DNA of 64,000 bases from Paenibacillus sp. 1_12 (GCF_900114475.1 NZ_FOTE01000003.1:186001-250000), one strand, 5' to 3'. Shown: positions 26,834-36,346, counted from the stretch's first letter. Numbers and translations: made by a program. Notes: a model not told the origin generated them from the sequence alone.

Positions 26834-27724
26834 ATGAAGAAATCTTTGGGGCTATTCTTATTAACTTTTATTTTATTGCTAACCGCTTGCGGCACACAAC
26901 AAGCATCAGGCGGACCAGCAGCAAGCGGAGCTGGCACTTCGGCAGCAGGTGGCGGAGCGAAAGAGGTCAAGAAAGAGGATAAGGTCATCAAGCACATTAT
27001 GAGCGATAGCGGATTTAACGGGGATATCGCAAAGATCTTGAAAGAGGAAGTCGACAAACAAGGCTATACGTTGGAGATCGTGACTGTCAACGACATCGTT
27101 CAACCGAACAAGATTTTGAATGATGGTCAGGTGGATTCGAATTCTTTTCAGCATGAGGCTTATTTTGACCAGTTTGTAACGGATCATGGTTTGAAAAATA
27201 TCGTTCGCGGCTTCTATACGATCTTCACACCATCAGGCCTTTATTCCCAAAAATACAAAAAGATTGAGGATGTACCGGACGGAGCCACCTTCGGAATTCC
27301 AGTAGACCCGGCTAATAACGGACGTGCGTTGTTCATGCTTCGTGATCTGGGACGCTTAAAGCTGAAAGACGGAGTTACGGTAACCCATGCAACAACCAGA
27401 GATATCACGGATAATCCGCATAAATACAAGTTTAAAGAAGTAGACCAGTTGATGCTGCAGCGTACGCTCGAGGATGTGGATGTAGGCTTCTTGTTTGCCG
27501 GAACAGCTGTACAAATCGGTCTCAAGCCTAGGACCGACGCATTAGCTCTCGAAAAGGGTGAAGGTCTGCCTTACAAAAGTATTGTCGCCATCCGTAAAGA
27601 TTTAGTAGGGTCGGATAAAGTGAAGGTATTGCAAAAGGCATATGAAAGTGAACGGATCAAAGAATTTTATCGGAGCAAATATGGAGACGCGATTGAATTT
27701 ATCGATCATTTAAATAAAAAGTAA
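26834..27724 (+). CDS. metQ: MetQ/NlpA-family substrate-binding lipoprotein
   Basis: A 296-residue lipoprotein: Lys-rich start, hydrophobic stretch and lipobox LTAC (Cys near residue 20), then a Gly/Ala/Ser-rich linker of about 25 residues. The binding domain has the MetQ hallmarks VNDIVQPNKILNDGQVDSNSFQHEAYF and DPANNGRALFML. It delivers methionine or a related compound to the MetNI transporter. Given the monooxygenase neighbours, a sulfoxide or thioether ligand is possible. First of the transporter genes. Confidence 0.9.
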   Translation: MKKSLGLFLLTFILLLTACGTQQASGGPAASGAGTSAAGGGAKEVKKEDKVIKHIMSDSGFNGDIAKILKEEVDKQGYTLEIVTVNDIVQPNKILNDGQVDSNSFQHEAYFDQFVTDHGLKNIVRGFYTIFTPSGLYSQKYKKIEDVPDGATFGIPVDPANNGRALFMLRDLGRLKLKDGVTVTHATTRDITDNPHKYKFKEVDQLMLQRTLEDVDVGFLFAGTAVQIGLKPRTDALALEKGEGLPYKSIVAIRKDLVGSDKVKVLQKAYESERIKEFYRSKYGDAIEFIDHLNKK

Positions 27725-27758
27725 GCTCTGCTTACAAATAATGAAGGAGCGATGTGTT

Positions 27759-28529
27759 GTGATTACGCTTCAGAATGTGAATAAAGTATTCCAGATTCCC
27801 GATGGAGAGCCGCTGAATGCGGTCTCCTCGGCTTCCCTGCAAATTGACGAAGGCGACATTTACGGAATCATCGGGTTCAGCGGCGCAGGTAAATCAACGC
27901 TTATGCGGACAATTAATTTACTGGAACGCCCGGATAGCGGTAAAATCATCGTCAACGGACAGGATATGCTGGCCTTAAACGAAAAGGAGCTGCGCAAAGC
28001 ACGGATGTCGATAGGCATGATCTTTCAGCATTTCAATCTGCTTAATAACCGGACAGTATTTGAAAATGTCTCTTTTCCTCTGGAAATCGCGGGAGTTCCC
28101 AAAAGTGAAAGAAAGCAGCGGATTGAGGAATGCTTGCGAATCGTAGGGCTGGAGGATAAGACCAAAGCTTATCCAGCCAAGCTGAGTGGAGGGCAGAAGC
28201 AGCGTGTGGCTATTGCCCGCGCTTTGGCCAACAAGCCCAAGGTGCTTTTATGCGATGAACCGACTTCCTCCGTAGATCCCTCAACAACCGGAAGCATCCT
28301 TGCTTTTTTGAAGGAGATCAATGAACGCTTGGGGATCACCATCGTGATCGTCACCCATGAGATGAATGTCATTAAATCCATATGCAATAAGGTTGCGGTA
28401 ATGGAGCAAGGCGTGGTCGTCGAGAAGTTTGAGATGAATGATTCGAAATTTGTGCCTAAGTCCAACATAGCCCAATTTTTGTTTAAGAATGAGATTGTAT
28501 TGGATAAAAGAGAGGTGGCTTATGTTTGA
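27759..28529 (+). CDS. metN: MetN-like ABC transporter ATPase lacking the C-terminal NIL domain
   Basis: A 256-residue ATPase. AAGGAG at 27744-27749 selects GTG 27759. Walker A GFSGAGKST is near residue 38, then Q-loop MIFQHFNLL, signature LSGGQKQRVAIARAL, Walker B with DEPTSSVDP, and H-switch VTHEMNV. Classical MetN (~340 residues) carries a ligand-binding NIL/ACT domain for methionine feedback; this protein stops about 20 residues after its ATPase core. It overlaps metI by 8 bp. Confidence 0.88.
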   Translation: MITLQNVNKVFQIPDGEPLNAVSSASLQIDEGDIYGIIGFSGAGKSTLMRTINLLERPDSGKIIVNGQDMLALNEKELRKARMSIGMIFQHFNLLNNRTVFENVSFPLEIAGVPKSERKQRIEECLRIVGLEDKTKAYPAKLSGGQKQRVAIARALANKPKVLLCDEPTSSVDPSTTGSILAFLKEINERLGITIVIVTHEMNVIKSICNKVAVMEQGVVVEKFEMNDSKFVPKSNIAQFLFKNEIVLDKREVAYV

Positions 28530-29187
28530 CAATATTATTCATGCTGGACCGGAGATTGTAGAAGCGCTGGGCGAAACCTTTTACATGCTGATTATTACGA
28601 TACCGCTGGCTGTACTTTTAGGTACGCCGCTGGGTACGCTGCTGTATTTGACACGTCCGGGATCTTTCGTCAAGGCACCGAAGTTTTATTTTATGTTAAA
28701 CGGCCTGGTTAATCTGGTACGATCGTTTCCGTTTCTAATTCTGATGATTGCGATTATTCCCGTCACCCGAATGCTGGTAGGAACAGCACTCGGAACTACA
28801 GCGGCTACGGTCCCTATGGTAATTAATGCAGTGCCTTACTTCGCACGTTTCGTGGAGCAAACCTTGCTGGAAGTAAACCGTGGTGTTGTAGAGGCGGCAG
28901 AGTCAATGGGGGCGAACCGTTTTCAAATCATTTGGAAAGTGCTTTACACGGAGGCTCGTTCCGGTTTGGCCAACTGCATTACGATCATTACTGTCAGCTT
29001 TCTGTCCTATTCCACGGTAGCGGGATTGGTTGGGGGCGGGGGCATCGGCGATTTTGCAATCCGTTACGGCTATTACCGCTATCAGACGGATGTGATGTTT
29101 TTTACGGTTATTTTGATGGTCATTTTCGTTCAAGCGTTTCAATTTACCGGTAATTTCGTCGTCCGTAGGCTGGATAAGAGGCTTTAA
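28522..29187 (+). CDS. metI: MetI-like ABC transporter permease
   Basis: A 221-residue permease with about five membrane segments. ATG 28522 follows AGAGGTGG. The EAA-type loop VEAAESMGANRFQIIWKVLYTEA, which docks to the ATPase, is near residue 130. SYSTVAGLVGGGGIGDFAIRYGYYRYQTDVM is typical of MetI. It completes the MetQNI importer and precedes the third monooxygenase after 29 bp. Confidence 0.92.
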   Translation: MFDNIIHAGPEIVEALGETFYMLIITIPLAVLLGTPLGTLLYLTRPGSFVKAPKFYFMLNGLVNLVRSFPFLILMIAIIPVTRMLVGTALGTTAATVPMVINAVPYFARFVEQTLLEVNRGVVEAAESMGANRFQIIWKVLYTEARSGLANCITIITVSFLSYSTVAGLVGGGGIGDFAIRYGYYRYQTDVMFFTVILMVIFVQAFQFTGNFVVRRLDKRL

Positions 29188-29216
29188 TGTATAAACCGGA
29201 GTGGAGGCAAGGAGTC

Positions 29217-30605
29217 ATGCCGAAAAAGATACATTTGAATGCATTCGAAATGAACTGCGTGGGTCATTTATCCCATGGAATGTGGGTGCATCCGGACAAT
29301 AACCGTCATCGGTATACTGAGATTTCTTATTGGACGGAGCTTGCCCAACTGCTGGAGCAGGGGAAATTCGATGCCTTGTTTTTGGCTGATGTAGTAGGCG
29401 CTTATGATACGTACAAGGGCGGGATTGAAACTTCGCTAAGAGAAGCCGTTCAGGTTCCTTGCAATGACCCGCTTCTGATTGTGCCGCCTATGGCTTTGGT
29501 TACAGAGCATTTGGGCTTCGCGGTGACATTCTCCACCTCTTATGAGCATCCTTATATGCATGCCCGGCGTATGACGACACTGGATCATCTGACACAAGGA
29601 CGGCTCGGCTGGAATGTGGTCACCTCTTATCTACCCAGCGCAGCACGCAATTATGGTCTGGATCGTATGATCCCGCATGACGAGCGCTATGAAATGGCGG
29701 ATGAGTATTTAGAGGTTTGCTATAAGCTGTGGGAGAGCAGCTGGGAAGAAGATGCCGTTATTCGTGATGTGGAAACAGGGACGTATACCGATCCCTCCAA
29801 AGTGCATGAAATCAACCATGAAGGCAAATATTTCAGGCTCCCCGGCCCCCATCTCAGTGAGCCTTCTTTGCAGAGAACTCCTGTTATTTATCAGGCTGGA
29901 AGCTCGGTAAAAGGAAGGGCATTTGCCGCAAAACATGCGGAATGCGTATTTCTTGGAGCGCCGACTCTGGAGGTATTGAAGCAGCATATCGCGGATATCC
30001 GTGCCCAAGCGCAAGCAAATGGCCGCTTGCCTGAGCACATCAAGATGTTTACCGGCTTGTCAGTGATCGTCGGTCGAACAGAAGAAGAGGTCGATCAAAA
30101 GGTGGAGGAATTCAGCAGACTCCGTAGTGTTGAGGGAGTGCTCGCCCATTACGGAGGTTCCAGTGGTTATGATTTATCCCGCTACGCTGCTGATGATTAC
30201 CTGGAATATGTTGAAACCGATCATGGTCAGACGGCTGCTTCAAGATTCACCAAGCACAACAAAAAAACAGTAGGACAAATTATCGAAACGTTCAGAACGC
30301 TAGGCGGACAGTCACCATTCTTTATAGCAGGGACACCGGAGCAGGTTGCGGATAAAATCCAATACTGGGTAGAGGAAACGGGTATCGACGGCTTTAACCT
30401 GACGCAGTTTCTTTCACCGGGATCGTTTCGGGACTTTATCGAGCTGGTCATACCAGAGCTGCAAAAGAGAGGCTTGTACCGTACAGAATACGAAGCGGGT
30501 ACCTTCCGTGAGCGATTGTTCGGGCAGGGTACTCCTTTAACCCCGCAAGGCCATCCTTCGGCTTTAATCCGTGAACAAGCTTTTAAGACGCCTGTTGTTC
30601 TATAG
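29217..30605 (+). CDS. NtaA/SnaA/DszA-family FMN-dependent monooxygenase, paralogue 3
   Basis: A 462-residue third paralogue. GGAGGCAAGGAG selects ATG 29217 (MPKKIHLNAFEMNC). It keeps the same motifs as the other two: HLSHGMWVHPDNNRHRY, KFDALFLADVVGAYDTY, TLDHLTQGRLGWNVVTSYLPSAARN and DPSKVHEINHEGKY. It is the last gene of the operon, directly after the MetQNI importer, so its substrate may be what that transporter brings in. Its C-terminal QSPFFIAGTPEQVADKIQYW differs from the others. Confidence 0.85.
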   Translation: MPKKIHLNAFEMNCVGHLSHGMWVHPDNNRHRYTEISYWTELAQLLEQGKFDALFLADVVGAYDTYKGGIETSLREAVQVPCNDPLLIVPPMALVTEHLGFAVTFSTSYEHPYMHARRMTTLDHLTQGRLGWNVVTSYLPSAARNYGLDRMIPHDERYEMADEYLEVCYKLWESSWEEDAVIRDVETGTYTDPSKVHEINHEGKYFRLPGPHLSEPSLQRTPVIYQAGSSVKGRAFAAKHAECVFLGAPTLEVLKQHIADIRAQAQANGRLPEHIKMFTGLSVIVGRTEEEVDQKVEEFSRLRSVEGVLAHYGGSSGYDLSRYAADDYLEYVETDHGQTAASRFTKHNKKTVGQIIETFRTLGGQSPFFIAGTPEQVADKIQYWVEETGIDGFNLTQFLSPGSFRDFIELVIPELQKRGLYRTEYEAGTFRERLFGQGTPLTPQGHPSALIREQAFKTPVVL

Positions 30606-30689
30606 AACAATGGAACATCGCTATAAGGTTTGGTGTTGGCAGATGGCAGCAATCCATAATCCCCACAGATTCGATGCATTATCGAGTTC

Positions 30690-30734
30690 AAAAATAACCT
30701 CCAGTTCCACTTTTCGGAGTGGATTTGGAGGTTA
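30690..30734 (-). terminator. Intrinsic terminator, leftward (possibly bidirectional)
   Basis: TAACCTCCA (30695-30703) pairs with TGGAGGTTA (30726-30734), with an inner CCACT/AGTGG stem. On the minus strand it is followed by five T (30694-30690). It ends the lipoprotein gene at 30795 and may also stop the sulfur operon. Confidence 0.7.
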
Positions 30735-30794
30735 CTTCGTTCTTAGTTTGGGAAAATATCATTGTCCAGTTCTGTTTGTGTGGACAGATGTTTT

Positions 30795-31289
30795 TTAGTT
30801 ACTGCCGTATTTCTGTTTCCAATATGCAGTCCATTCTATATAAGTCATGCCGGTTACTTCCTCGAGAGTTTTTCCGTCTAATGAATAAGGGGCGCCAACC
30901 CGTATCATTTTTCCATTATTCTCAGGAAATGAATTCCCGCCAATCACTTTGCCTTCACAAAGCATGATTGAAACGTTCGTTTTAGAGGGGTATATCTGTT
31001 CCAAAGGATGGTTTGCCACTGTGAACCCGTATACGGTTACTTCTTTTCCGAAATACGGGTCGGGCTCATGCTTTTGAACACTCCAAGATTGTTGATAAGG
31101 ATTCGATTCCAATGTCTTTTTTTCCAACGTGTATGCAGTAATTTGACCTTTATGTTTCAAAACTTTATAACCCTGTGCTTGAACGTAGGCTTCGGCTGTT
31201 TGTTCATCCATCGTAACCTCTCTATTACATCCGGTCACAATTAGAATCAGGAGCCCAACCAGCATCACGATCATACGAAATTTCAACAT
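30795..31289 (-). CDS. Predicted lipoprotein of unknown function
   Basis: A 164-residue protein with a signal sequence (MIVMLVGLLILIVTGC) and lipobox VTGC, so the mature protein starts at a lipid-anchored Cys near residue 21. The mature part is soluble and hydrophilic, with two motifs I do not recognise (VQAQGYKVLKHKGQITAYTL and GKVIGGNSFPENNGKMIRVG). It resembles small Bacillales sporulation or stress lipoproteins only in size. It is a single gene with its own terminator. Confidence 0.6.
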   Translation of the reverse strand: MLKFRMIVMLVGLLILIVTGCNREVTMDEQTAEAYVQAQGYKVLKHKGQITAYTLEKKTLESNPYQQSWSVQKHEPDPYFGKEVTVYGFTVANHPLEQIYPSKTNVSIMLCEGKVIGGNSFPENNGKMIRVGAPYSLDGKTLEEVTGMTYIEWTAYWKQKYGSN

Positions 31290-31344
31290 TCGCCTCTCAC
31301 CCCATTGTGGTCAACGACGCATGAGCATCTTTGTTGAACGAGTA

Positions 31345-33120
31345 TCAATTCTCGCTGTCTTCATCCTTTCGATCATCCTGATTCGCGTCACCGCTTCGGC
31401 TAATCGATTTCTTCAGCTCAGGTTCACCCAGATTCTTCGCAGCTTCCTTGGATGGAGCAGCTTCGTTGAAGGCATAGATGGTTTGAATGGACTGTAAATC
31501 CTTATTTGAGACCGTTGTGGCAATGACTTCGCGATCACCGAGATATCGTCGGATTTTGCCTACAAGATGGTCCAGCAGATCGTCGGCTTTATGCATACTG
31601 GTTACAAATCGCGGACCTGCCAGATTGCCCGAACCGGAGCTTGCCTGTGTGCTCGTTACTAACCGGGTGACCAGCAGCCACGGACTGAAGGAGGTGCGGA
31701 CGATCGAGTTCTCGCTTCGTGTGGAATCTGTAATCGCCATGCCTACGGAAAGCTTCGATTCGGTGTAGGTGCCTTCGCCTTGAAAATGGATCAGATAGCT
31801 CGTAAAATGCATTTCAGCCCCATACAGATGAGCAAGGTACTGAGCGGCGCTGCCGAATATCCAGAGCAATACTGGGAAGTACACGACATCAAACATATGG
31901 CTTAAAGTCAGACCATCGATGTACTGACGATTGAGAAAGAACAATAGCAGAGCAGATAGCACTACCAGCAAATGCCCTGCTACCGATATGTACAGCCGCA
32001 GCTGTTGAAATAGAGGCGGATAGGCAAATTCTTCATAGACAGGCTGTGTTTCCTGAATGGTGTCGCCAACAAAGCTGCCTTTATCCATACTGCCTTCCAT
32101 GTTCAGATTCGGGCTGAGTTCACGGTAAATCCGATTAGGAAATTCTTTGTACCGCAGATTGGCGAGTTCCATATCCAGCGATCTGAAAAAATCCTTGGGA
32201 TGCACATTTTCCTGCCAATGCTCGCGGAACTCCGAAACCTCTGTCAGCGGCTCATACAGCTCAGAGCGAAATTTGGCCAAAACGATGCTTGCTGCTGTAA
32301 GAAGCGGGATGATCAAATAAAGGGCAATTAAATGCAAGGTAGGGTGAAAAGGCGCTTCTGGAAATTCGACACCCTGCCTAATAGCCAGCTCGCCTGCAGC
32401 GGGTACCAGAATACTCAGCGCAATCACCCATACGATGCGTCCTTTACTTCCTAATAAACGGAAGCTGTTTGTATGTTTGGCAGAGAGCCTGTTGAACAGC
32501 CACAATAATAGTAAACAAATAGACAGCGCAATGCCCAGCCAACTGCTAAAGGAGGACTTAGACAGTTGGGTCAGACCCAGTGAGCCTGACAGCAGCGCAA
32601 GCCAATAAATGAGTAAAGCGATCACGGAAAAGCCGGCATTTTGAACAAGCACATGCATGAAATTGCGCATTGAGTAGGGCAGAAAAATCATTTTCGGGAT
32701 AATACTGTAGATCAATCGATCCAGCAGTGTCGAAGGCTCGCGAAACGTAATATTTTTCCTTCCGGTCAGCATTTGATCCAGCTCTTGAGACTGGTAAACC
32801 AAATTGGCTTCAAACACATGCTTTTCACTTCGCGCTTCGTTGCGGCTTATGCTCGACGGAATGCCGCGGCCCACATAAAAGCGGAAAATTTGCAGCAAAC
32901 CTTTAGTTACATAAGAAACACCACCAGCTAATAAAATCAGGCAGACGACCAGATTAAGCCAACCAGCAGCCTGACCTGTCTCAACCATTTGATTACGCAG
33001 AGCAAACAGCGATAGGACGCCTAATAGGATGATACAAGCGCCACTTGCCAGATAAAGAATGCCTTCTCGTTTAAACGGATTTTTAATTTGCGGATCGTTT
33101 GAACCGTATTGAAATGTCAT
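31345..33120 (-). CDS. Multi-pass membrane protein of unknown function
   Basis: A 591-residue protein starting MTFQYGSNDPQIKNPFKREG; GCGAGG fits the ATG at 33120 better than the upstream GTG. About ten hydrophobic segments occur: two near residues 25-80, several at 160-290 and two near 385-430. A large soluble loop lies in between and a charged C-terminal tail (EPELKKSISRSGDANQDDRKDEDSEN) ends it. The segment after the last helices (TRSENSIVRTSFSPWLLVTRLVTS) may be a cytoplasmic domain. No family is recognised. Confidence 0.6.
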   Translation of the reverse strand: MTFQYGSNDPQIKNPFKREGILYLASGACIILLGVLSLFALRNQMVETGQAAGWLNLVVCLILLAGGVSYVTKGLLQIFRFYVGRGIPSSISRNEARSEKHVFEANLVYQSQELDQMLTGRKNITFREPSTLLDRLIYSIIPKMIFLPYSMRNFMHVLVQNAGFSVIALLIYWLALLSGSLGLTQLSKSSFSSWLGIALSICLLLLWLFNRLSAKHTNSFRLLGSKGRIVWVIALSILVPAAGELAIRQGVEFPEAPFHPTLHLIALYLIIPLLTAASIVLAKFRSELYEPLTEVSEFREHWQENVHPKDFFRSLDMELANLRYKEFPNRIYRELSPNLNMEGSMDKGSFVGDTIQETQPVYEEFAYPPLFQQLRLYISVAGHLLVVLSALLLFFLNRQYIDGLTLSHMFDVVYFPVLLWIFGSAAQYLAHLYGAEMHFTSYLIHFQGEGTYTESKLSVGMAITDSTRSENSIVRTSFSPWLLVTRLVTSTQASSGSGNLAGPRFVTSMHKADDLLDHLVGKIRRYLGDREVIATTVSNKDLQSIQTIYAFNEAAPSKEAAKNLGEPELKKSISRSGDANQDDRKDEDSEN

Positions 33121-33287
33121 AGATTTTCCTCGCTTTTCCACATTGTACCTGATTAGGAATCACTCACAATATACCGTTAATACCCTTGGGTTGTCTACAC
33201 GAATCAGCTTTTTTGCTCATGATAACTACAACCACTTAACGCAATATTCTTGGCATGGTACAATGGTTTAAAGGACAGGTGAGACCG

Positions 33288-33689
33288 ATGAGCGACAAAA
33301 AAGCGAAGATGAAAATATCAGAGCTAAAAAGCAAGCTGAATCAACTGTCAAAACAGGAAATGATGAAGCTTTTAGTGGAAAGCTATAAAAGAAGTGAAGA
33401 AGTTCAGGAGTATTTGGGCTCCAAGCTGAAGGAAGGCCCGGTTATTCTGACGATTTTTCCAAATGAGGATCATAAAGAAAGTACAAGCGTTATTCAACTG
33501 ACAGTTTGGAAAAAGTGGATGGAGCTGCCTGCAGCGACCCGTGAGGCCATCGTCGAAAATGTCTGGTGCGGTAAGTGCGCGAAGGCTGTCCTCATTCGCG
33601 ACTTTACGATATATAGTGAACGGTCTGGTCTGGTTCTCAAGGGGGCATGCGCGGAATGCGGAGGACAGGTTGCACGCGTAGTCGAATAA
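33288..33689 (+). CDS. Small protein with a C-terminal zinc-ribbon-like CxxC pair
   Basis: A 133-residue protein (MSDKKAKMKISELKSKL; ATG 33288 behind ACAGGTGAG). The N-terminal half is helical and Lys-rich (LSKQEMMKLLVESYKRSEEVQEYLG). The C-terminal half has WCGKCAKAVLI and GACAECGGQVARV, two CxxC motifs about 26 residues apart that could bind one zinc. It may be a nucleic-acid or protein-binding adaptor. The function is unknown and it is not part of an operon. Confidence 0.6.
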   Translation: MSDKKAKMKISELKSKLNQLSKQEMMKLLVESYKRSEEVQEYLGSKLKEGPVILTIFPNEDHKESTSVIQLTVWKKWMELPAATREAIVENVWCGKCAKAVLIRDFTIYSERSGLVLKGACAECGGQVARVVE

Positions 33690-33763
33690 TGAAGGGACGG
33701 AAGCAAGAGCTAATGCGAAGATGTACCTTTATAAATGGGTCAGGCGTTGCCATGGCTACAAAC

Positions 33764-33791
33764 AAAAAAACGCCCCTGGAACTGGGCGTTT
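33764..33791 (-). terminator. Intrinsic terminator of yhfH
   Basis: On the minus strand AAACGCCC pairs with GGGCGTTT across the loop AGTTCCAG, followed by a T run (33770-33764). It lies 5 bp after the yhfH stop codon. Confidence 0.85.
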
Positions 33792-33796
33792 GAGCT

Positions 33797-33991
33797 TTAC
33801 TCGATGAGTGGATTGCTGCGGATGGGTAAAGCTCCTGAAGCTGACAAGGGACTGAGAGGATAAAAGGTTAATCCTTGGCACTTGGTACAGGTGTTACTGT
33901 AACAATCGGCCATTTCTTCCATCGTCTCGCTGCACGTATTACAACGCTTTGCGGGTAAAGATTCATAAAACTCGGTTGTACGCATTAACAT
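33797..33991 (-). CDS. yhfH: YhfH-family small cysteine-rich protein
   Basis: A 64-residue protein; AGGGAGTG upstream selects the ATG at 33991 rather than the GTG three codons earlier. The segment EFYESLPAKRCNTCSETMEEMADCYSNTCTKC has two CxxC pairs and matches the YhfH family of Bacillales (about 46 residues in B. subtilis). The longer C-terminal tail here is unusual. The family is of unknown function and probably binds zinc. Confidence 0.78.
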   Translation of the reverse strand: MLMRTTEFYESLPAKRCNTCSETMEEMADCYSNTCTKCQGLTFYPLSPLSASGALPIRSNPLIE

Positions 33992-34175
33992 GCGGTTCAC
34001 TCCCTTTGTTCATGATACTATTACTATAACATGAACGATAGAATATATGTAAGCGCTTCAAAAACTATTTTTCGATTTGTCGAATAAGATGAACCAATGA
34101 TATACTATCGCTGTTGAATACTCGCTGATGATGTCATAAAACCATATTCCTGCAGCCGTATTAGAGGAGAGCCTG

Positions 34176-36125
34176 ATGAAACTAACCATTTTTATCATTC
34201 TGATGCTGATGTATCCGTTATTTTTGCGATTGATTCATATTTCCGATTTAAGGGTTATTCCTTTAATTGCTCCCTACGCTTTGGGTGTTTTGTCAATCGT
34301 GGTGATGATCTCGGGAATCATCGAATTTATTTCCAAGAAATTACGGGAGAAGCAGCAGGAGGAGGTTATGAGCACGAACAATAATAGGTCAAAAGATGGA
34401 CACTTGAGTATTAGCAATTACCATTCTTCTTATTATCAACGGGTAGCGGCAGTTACGACAGCAATTGTGCTGATTATCATAGTAGCGGTAACGTTTCCTT
34501 ATGCACAGGAACCAGGCACTGCTGTACAGCCCTTTTTACCTGCCTTTATCGCTGCCGTTGTATTCTGTGAATTGATTACAGCTTATTTGATGCTGAGCGA
34601 GTTCCAGGTTACAAGGTCGCCTGCATTGCTCGTTCTAGCCACAGCCTATCTGTATACGGGCTTGATTACGATCCCGCACATCCTTACGTTCCCGGGCGTG
34701 TTCTCCGAGACAGGTCTGCTGAATGCAGGAACCCAGACAGCCACATGGTTGTGGGTGTTTTGGCATGGAGGATATCCGTTCCTGGTTACGCTCTACGTTG
34801 TGACCGAGGTCAAGTTCGGCAAAATACGACTGACCTTGAGGCAAGCCAAGCTTGGTTTAGGGATAGCATTGGGTACGATTGTTGTGCTTATAGCCGGTCT
34901 GACTTTATTAGCGATTGCTGCGGATCAACTGCTGCCAAAAATTATACAGAAAGACAATTTTAATATTTTGATTACCTCCGGTATAGGTCCAGTGGTGTGG
35001 CTTTTGAATTTTGTTGCCCTTGCCAGTCTGCTCTGGTTTGCAAGAGGGAGAACGGTCGTCCAGCTGTGGCTGACAGTTGCCATATTGGCTTCTCTCCTTG
35101 ATGTCACGTTGACACTGTTCTCTGGAAGCCGTTACAGTGTAGGCTGGTATGTAGCTCGATTAAACAGTATTTTATCGGCAACTCTCGTATTAGGCACCCT
35201 TTTATATGAAATTCGGATTCTCTATTACCGGATTGTTCAACAGGAGCGGATTTTTCGGACGATCTTTGAGTTTGCAGCGGTAGGGATAGCGCGGATCGAC
35301 CTGAATCAGAAGCCGTTGGAGGCAAATGAAGCGTTCCAGCAAATGCTCGGACGGGGAGAAGAGGAGCTTCACGCCCAGAGCTTAACCGCTATTACGCATC
35401 CCGATGATATAAAAAAGGACTCGAGAGCCCTGAATGAGCTGCTGAATGGGAAGCGGAATAATTATCAGGTAGAAAAACGTTATATTCATAAGGATGGCAG
35501 TATGGTTTGGGGGAATTCCATCGTATCCTTAGTACGAGGATTGGAGGACGAGCCTGAGTTTTTCATTGGCATGGTGGAGGATATAACGAAACGTAAGGAA
35601 TATGAGGAGCGGATTCGGTTCCAGGCTTATCATGATGCCTTGACGCAGCTGCCTAACCGTATGGCTTTTTCGGAAAAGCTGAATGCGGCAGCGTTGTCAG
35701 CAAAACAGACGAACGGGAAATTCGCCGTTCTGTTCATTGATCTGGACGGGTTCAAAAAGGTGAATGACACCTTGGGGCACGACGCTGGCGACATGCTGCT
35801 GCAGGGAGTAGCTGCAAGGCTGTTGGAATGTGTCAAGCCAGATGATATCCTCGCACGGATGGGCGGTGACGAGTTTACGATGATTCTCCCCGATCTGAGC
35901 GTTGACCGTGATGCTAACAAAACTGCCAATATGATATTAATGACGCTTAATCAGCCTTTTGTATTGAACGGTCACGAGGTTTCGATAGGGGCGAGCATTG
36001 GAATTAGCCTTTACCCTATTCACGGGGAAGATGCGCAAAGCTTGATGAAGCATGCCGACAATGCGATGTATAAAGCTAAGGAAAGCGGTAAGAATCAATA
36101 CGTTCTTTATGAACAGGGTGAATAA
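34176..36125 (+). CDS. MASE4-PAS-GGDEF diguanylate cyclase with N-terminal extension
   Basis: A 649-residue membrane sensor that should make cyclic di-GMP. Residues 65-350 form a MASE4-like multi-helix domain (LITAYLMLSEFQVTRSPALL, YTGLITIPHILTFPGVFS). A PAS domain follows at ~355-475 (IFEFAAVGIARIDLNQKPLEANEAF) and a GGDEF domain at ~480-645 with ARMGGDEFTM intact. The first 64 residues carry two extra membrane helices. An internal ATG at 34368 sits behind AGGAGGAGG and would give the usual MASE4 start, so the true start is uncertain. No EAL domain is present. Confidence 0.85.
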   Translation: MKLTIFIILMLMYPLFLRLIHISDLRVIPLIAPYALGVLSIVVMISGIIEFISKKLREKQQEEVMSTNNNRSKDGHLSISNYHSSYYQRVAAVTTAIVLIIIVAVTFPYAQEPGTAVQPFLPAFIAAVVFCELITAYLMLSEFQVTRSPALLVLATAYLYTGLITIPHILTFPGVFSETGLLNAGTQTATWLWVFWHGGYPFLVTLYVVTEVKFGKIRLTLRQAKLGLGIALGTIVVLIAGLTLLAIAADQLLPKIIQKDNFNILITSGIGPVVWLLNFVALASLLWFARGRTVVQLWLTVAILASLLDVTLTLFSGSRYSVGWYVARLNSILSATLVLGTLLYEIRILYYRIVQQERIFRTIFEFAAVGIARIDLNQKPLEANEAFQQMLGRGEEELHAQSLTAITHPDDIKKDSRALNELLNGKRNNYQVEKRYIHKDGSMVWGNSIVSLVRGLEDEPEFFIGMVEDITKRKEYEERIRFQAYHDALTQLPNRMAFSEKLNAAALSAKQTNGKFAVLFIDLDGFKKVNDTLGHDAGDMLLQGVAARLLECVKPDDILARMGGDEFTMILPDLSVDRDANKTANMILMTLNQPFVLNGHEVSIGASIGISLYPIHGEDAQSLMKHADNAMYKAKESGKNQYVLYEQGE

Positions 36126-36259
36126 GTTTCGATACCACCACAATTTCTTTATTAATGTGAATTCACGTATTCCAAGCTTGCGTTTTGGGACAGGCCATTT
36201 CAATGATAACTACTTAGAAAATGCCAGCAGCTTATCGTATCTAGCAGTAATCATCTATA

Positions 36260-36299
36260 AGAGCAGACCAGTGCAGGTTAGCGGGGGTCTGCTCTTTTT
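36260..36299 (+). terminator. Intrinsic terminator after the diguanylate cyclase gene
   Basis: AGAGCAGACC (36260-36269) pairs with GGTCTGCTCT (36286-36295) and a T run follows. It lies about 135 bp after the stop codon. Confidence 0.85.
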
Positions 36300-36346
36300 G
36301 ATATTAATTCGCGAGACGAGTACATGATCCTCATTAGTTATTCAAG

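Noticed and set aside
30571-30967. Rightward reading frames between the third monooxygenase and the lipoprotein
   Set aside because: They overlap a terminator and the lipoprotein gene and have low-complexity, Phe/Ser-rich products.
34076-34100. Third copy of the palindromic repeat
   Set aside because: TAAGATGAACCAA matches the terminal repeat, but the flanking bases share nothing with copies A and B, so this is probably chance.
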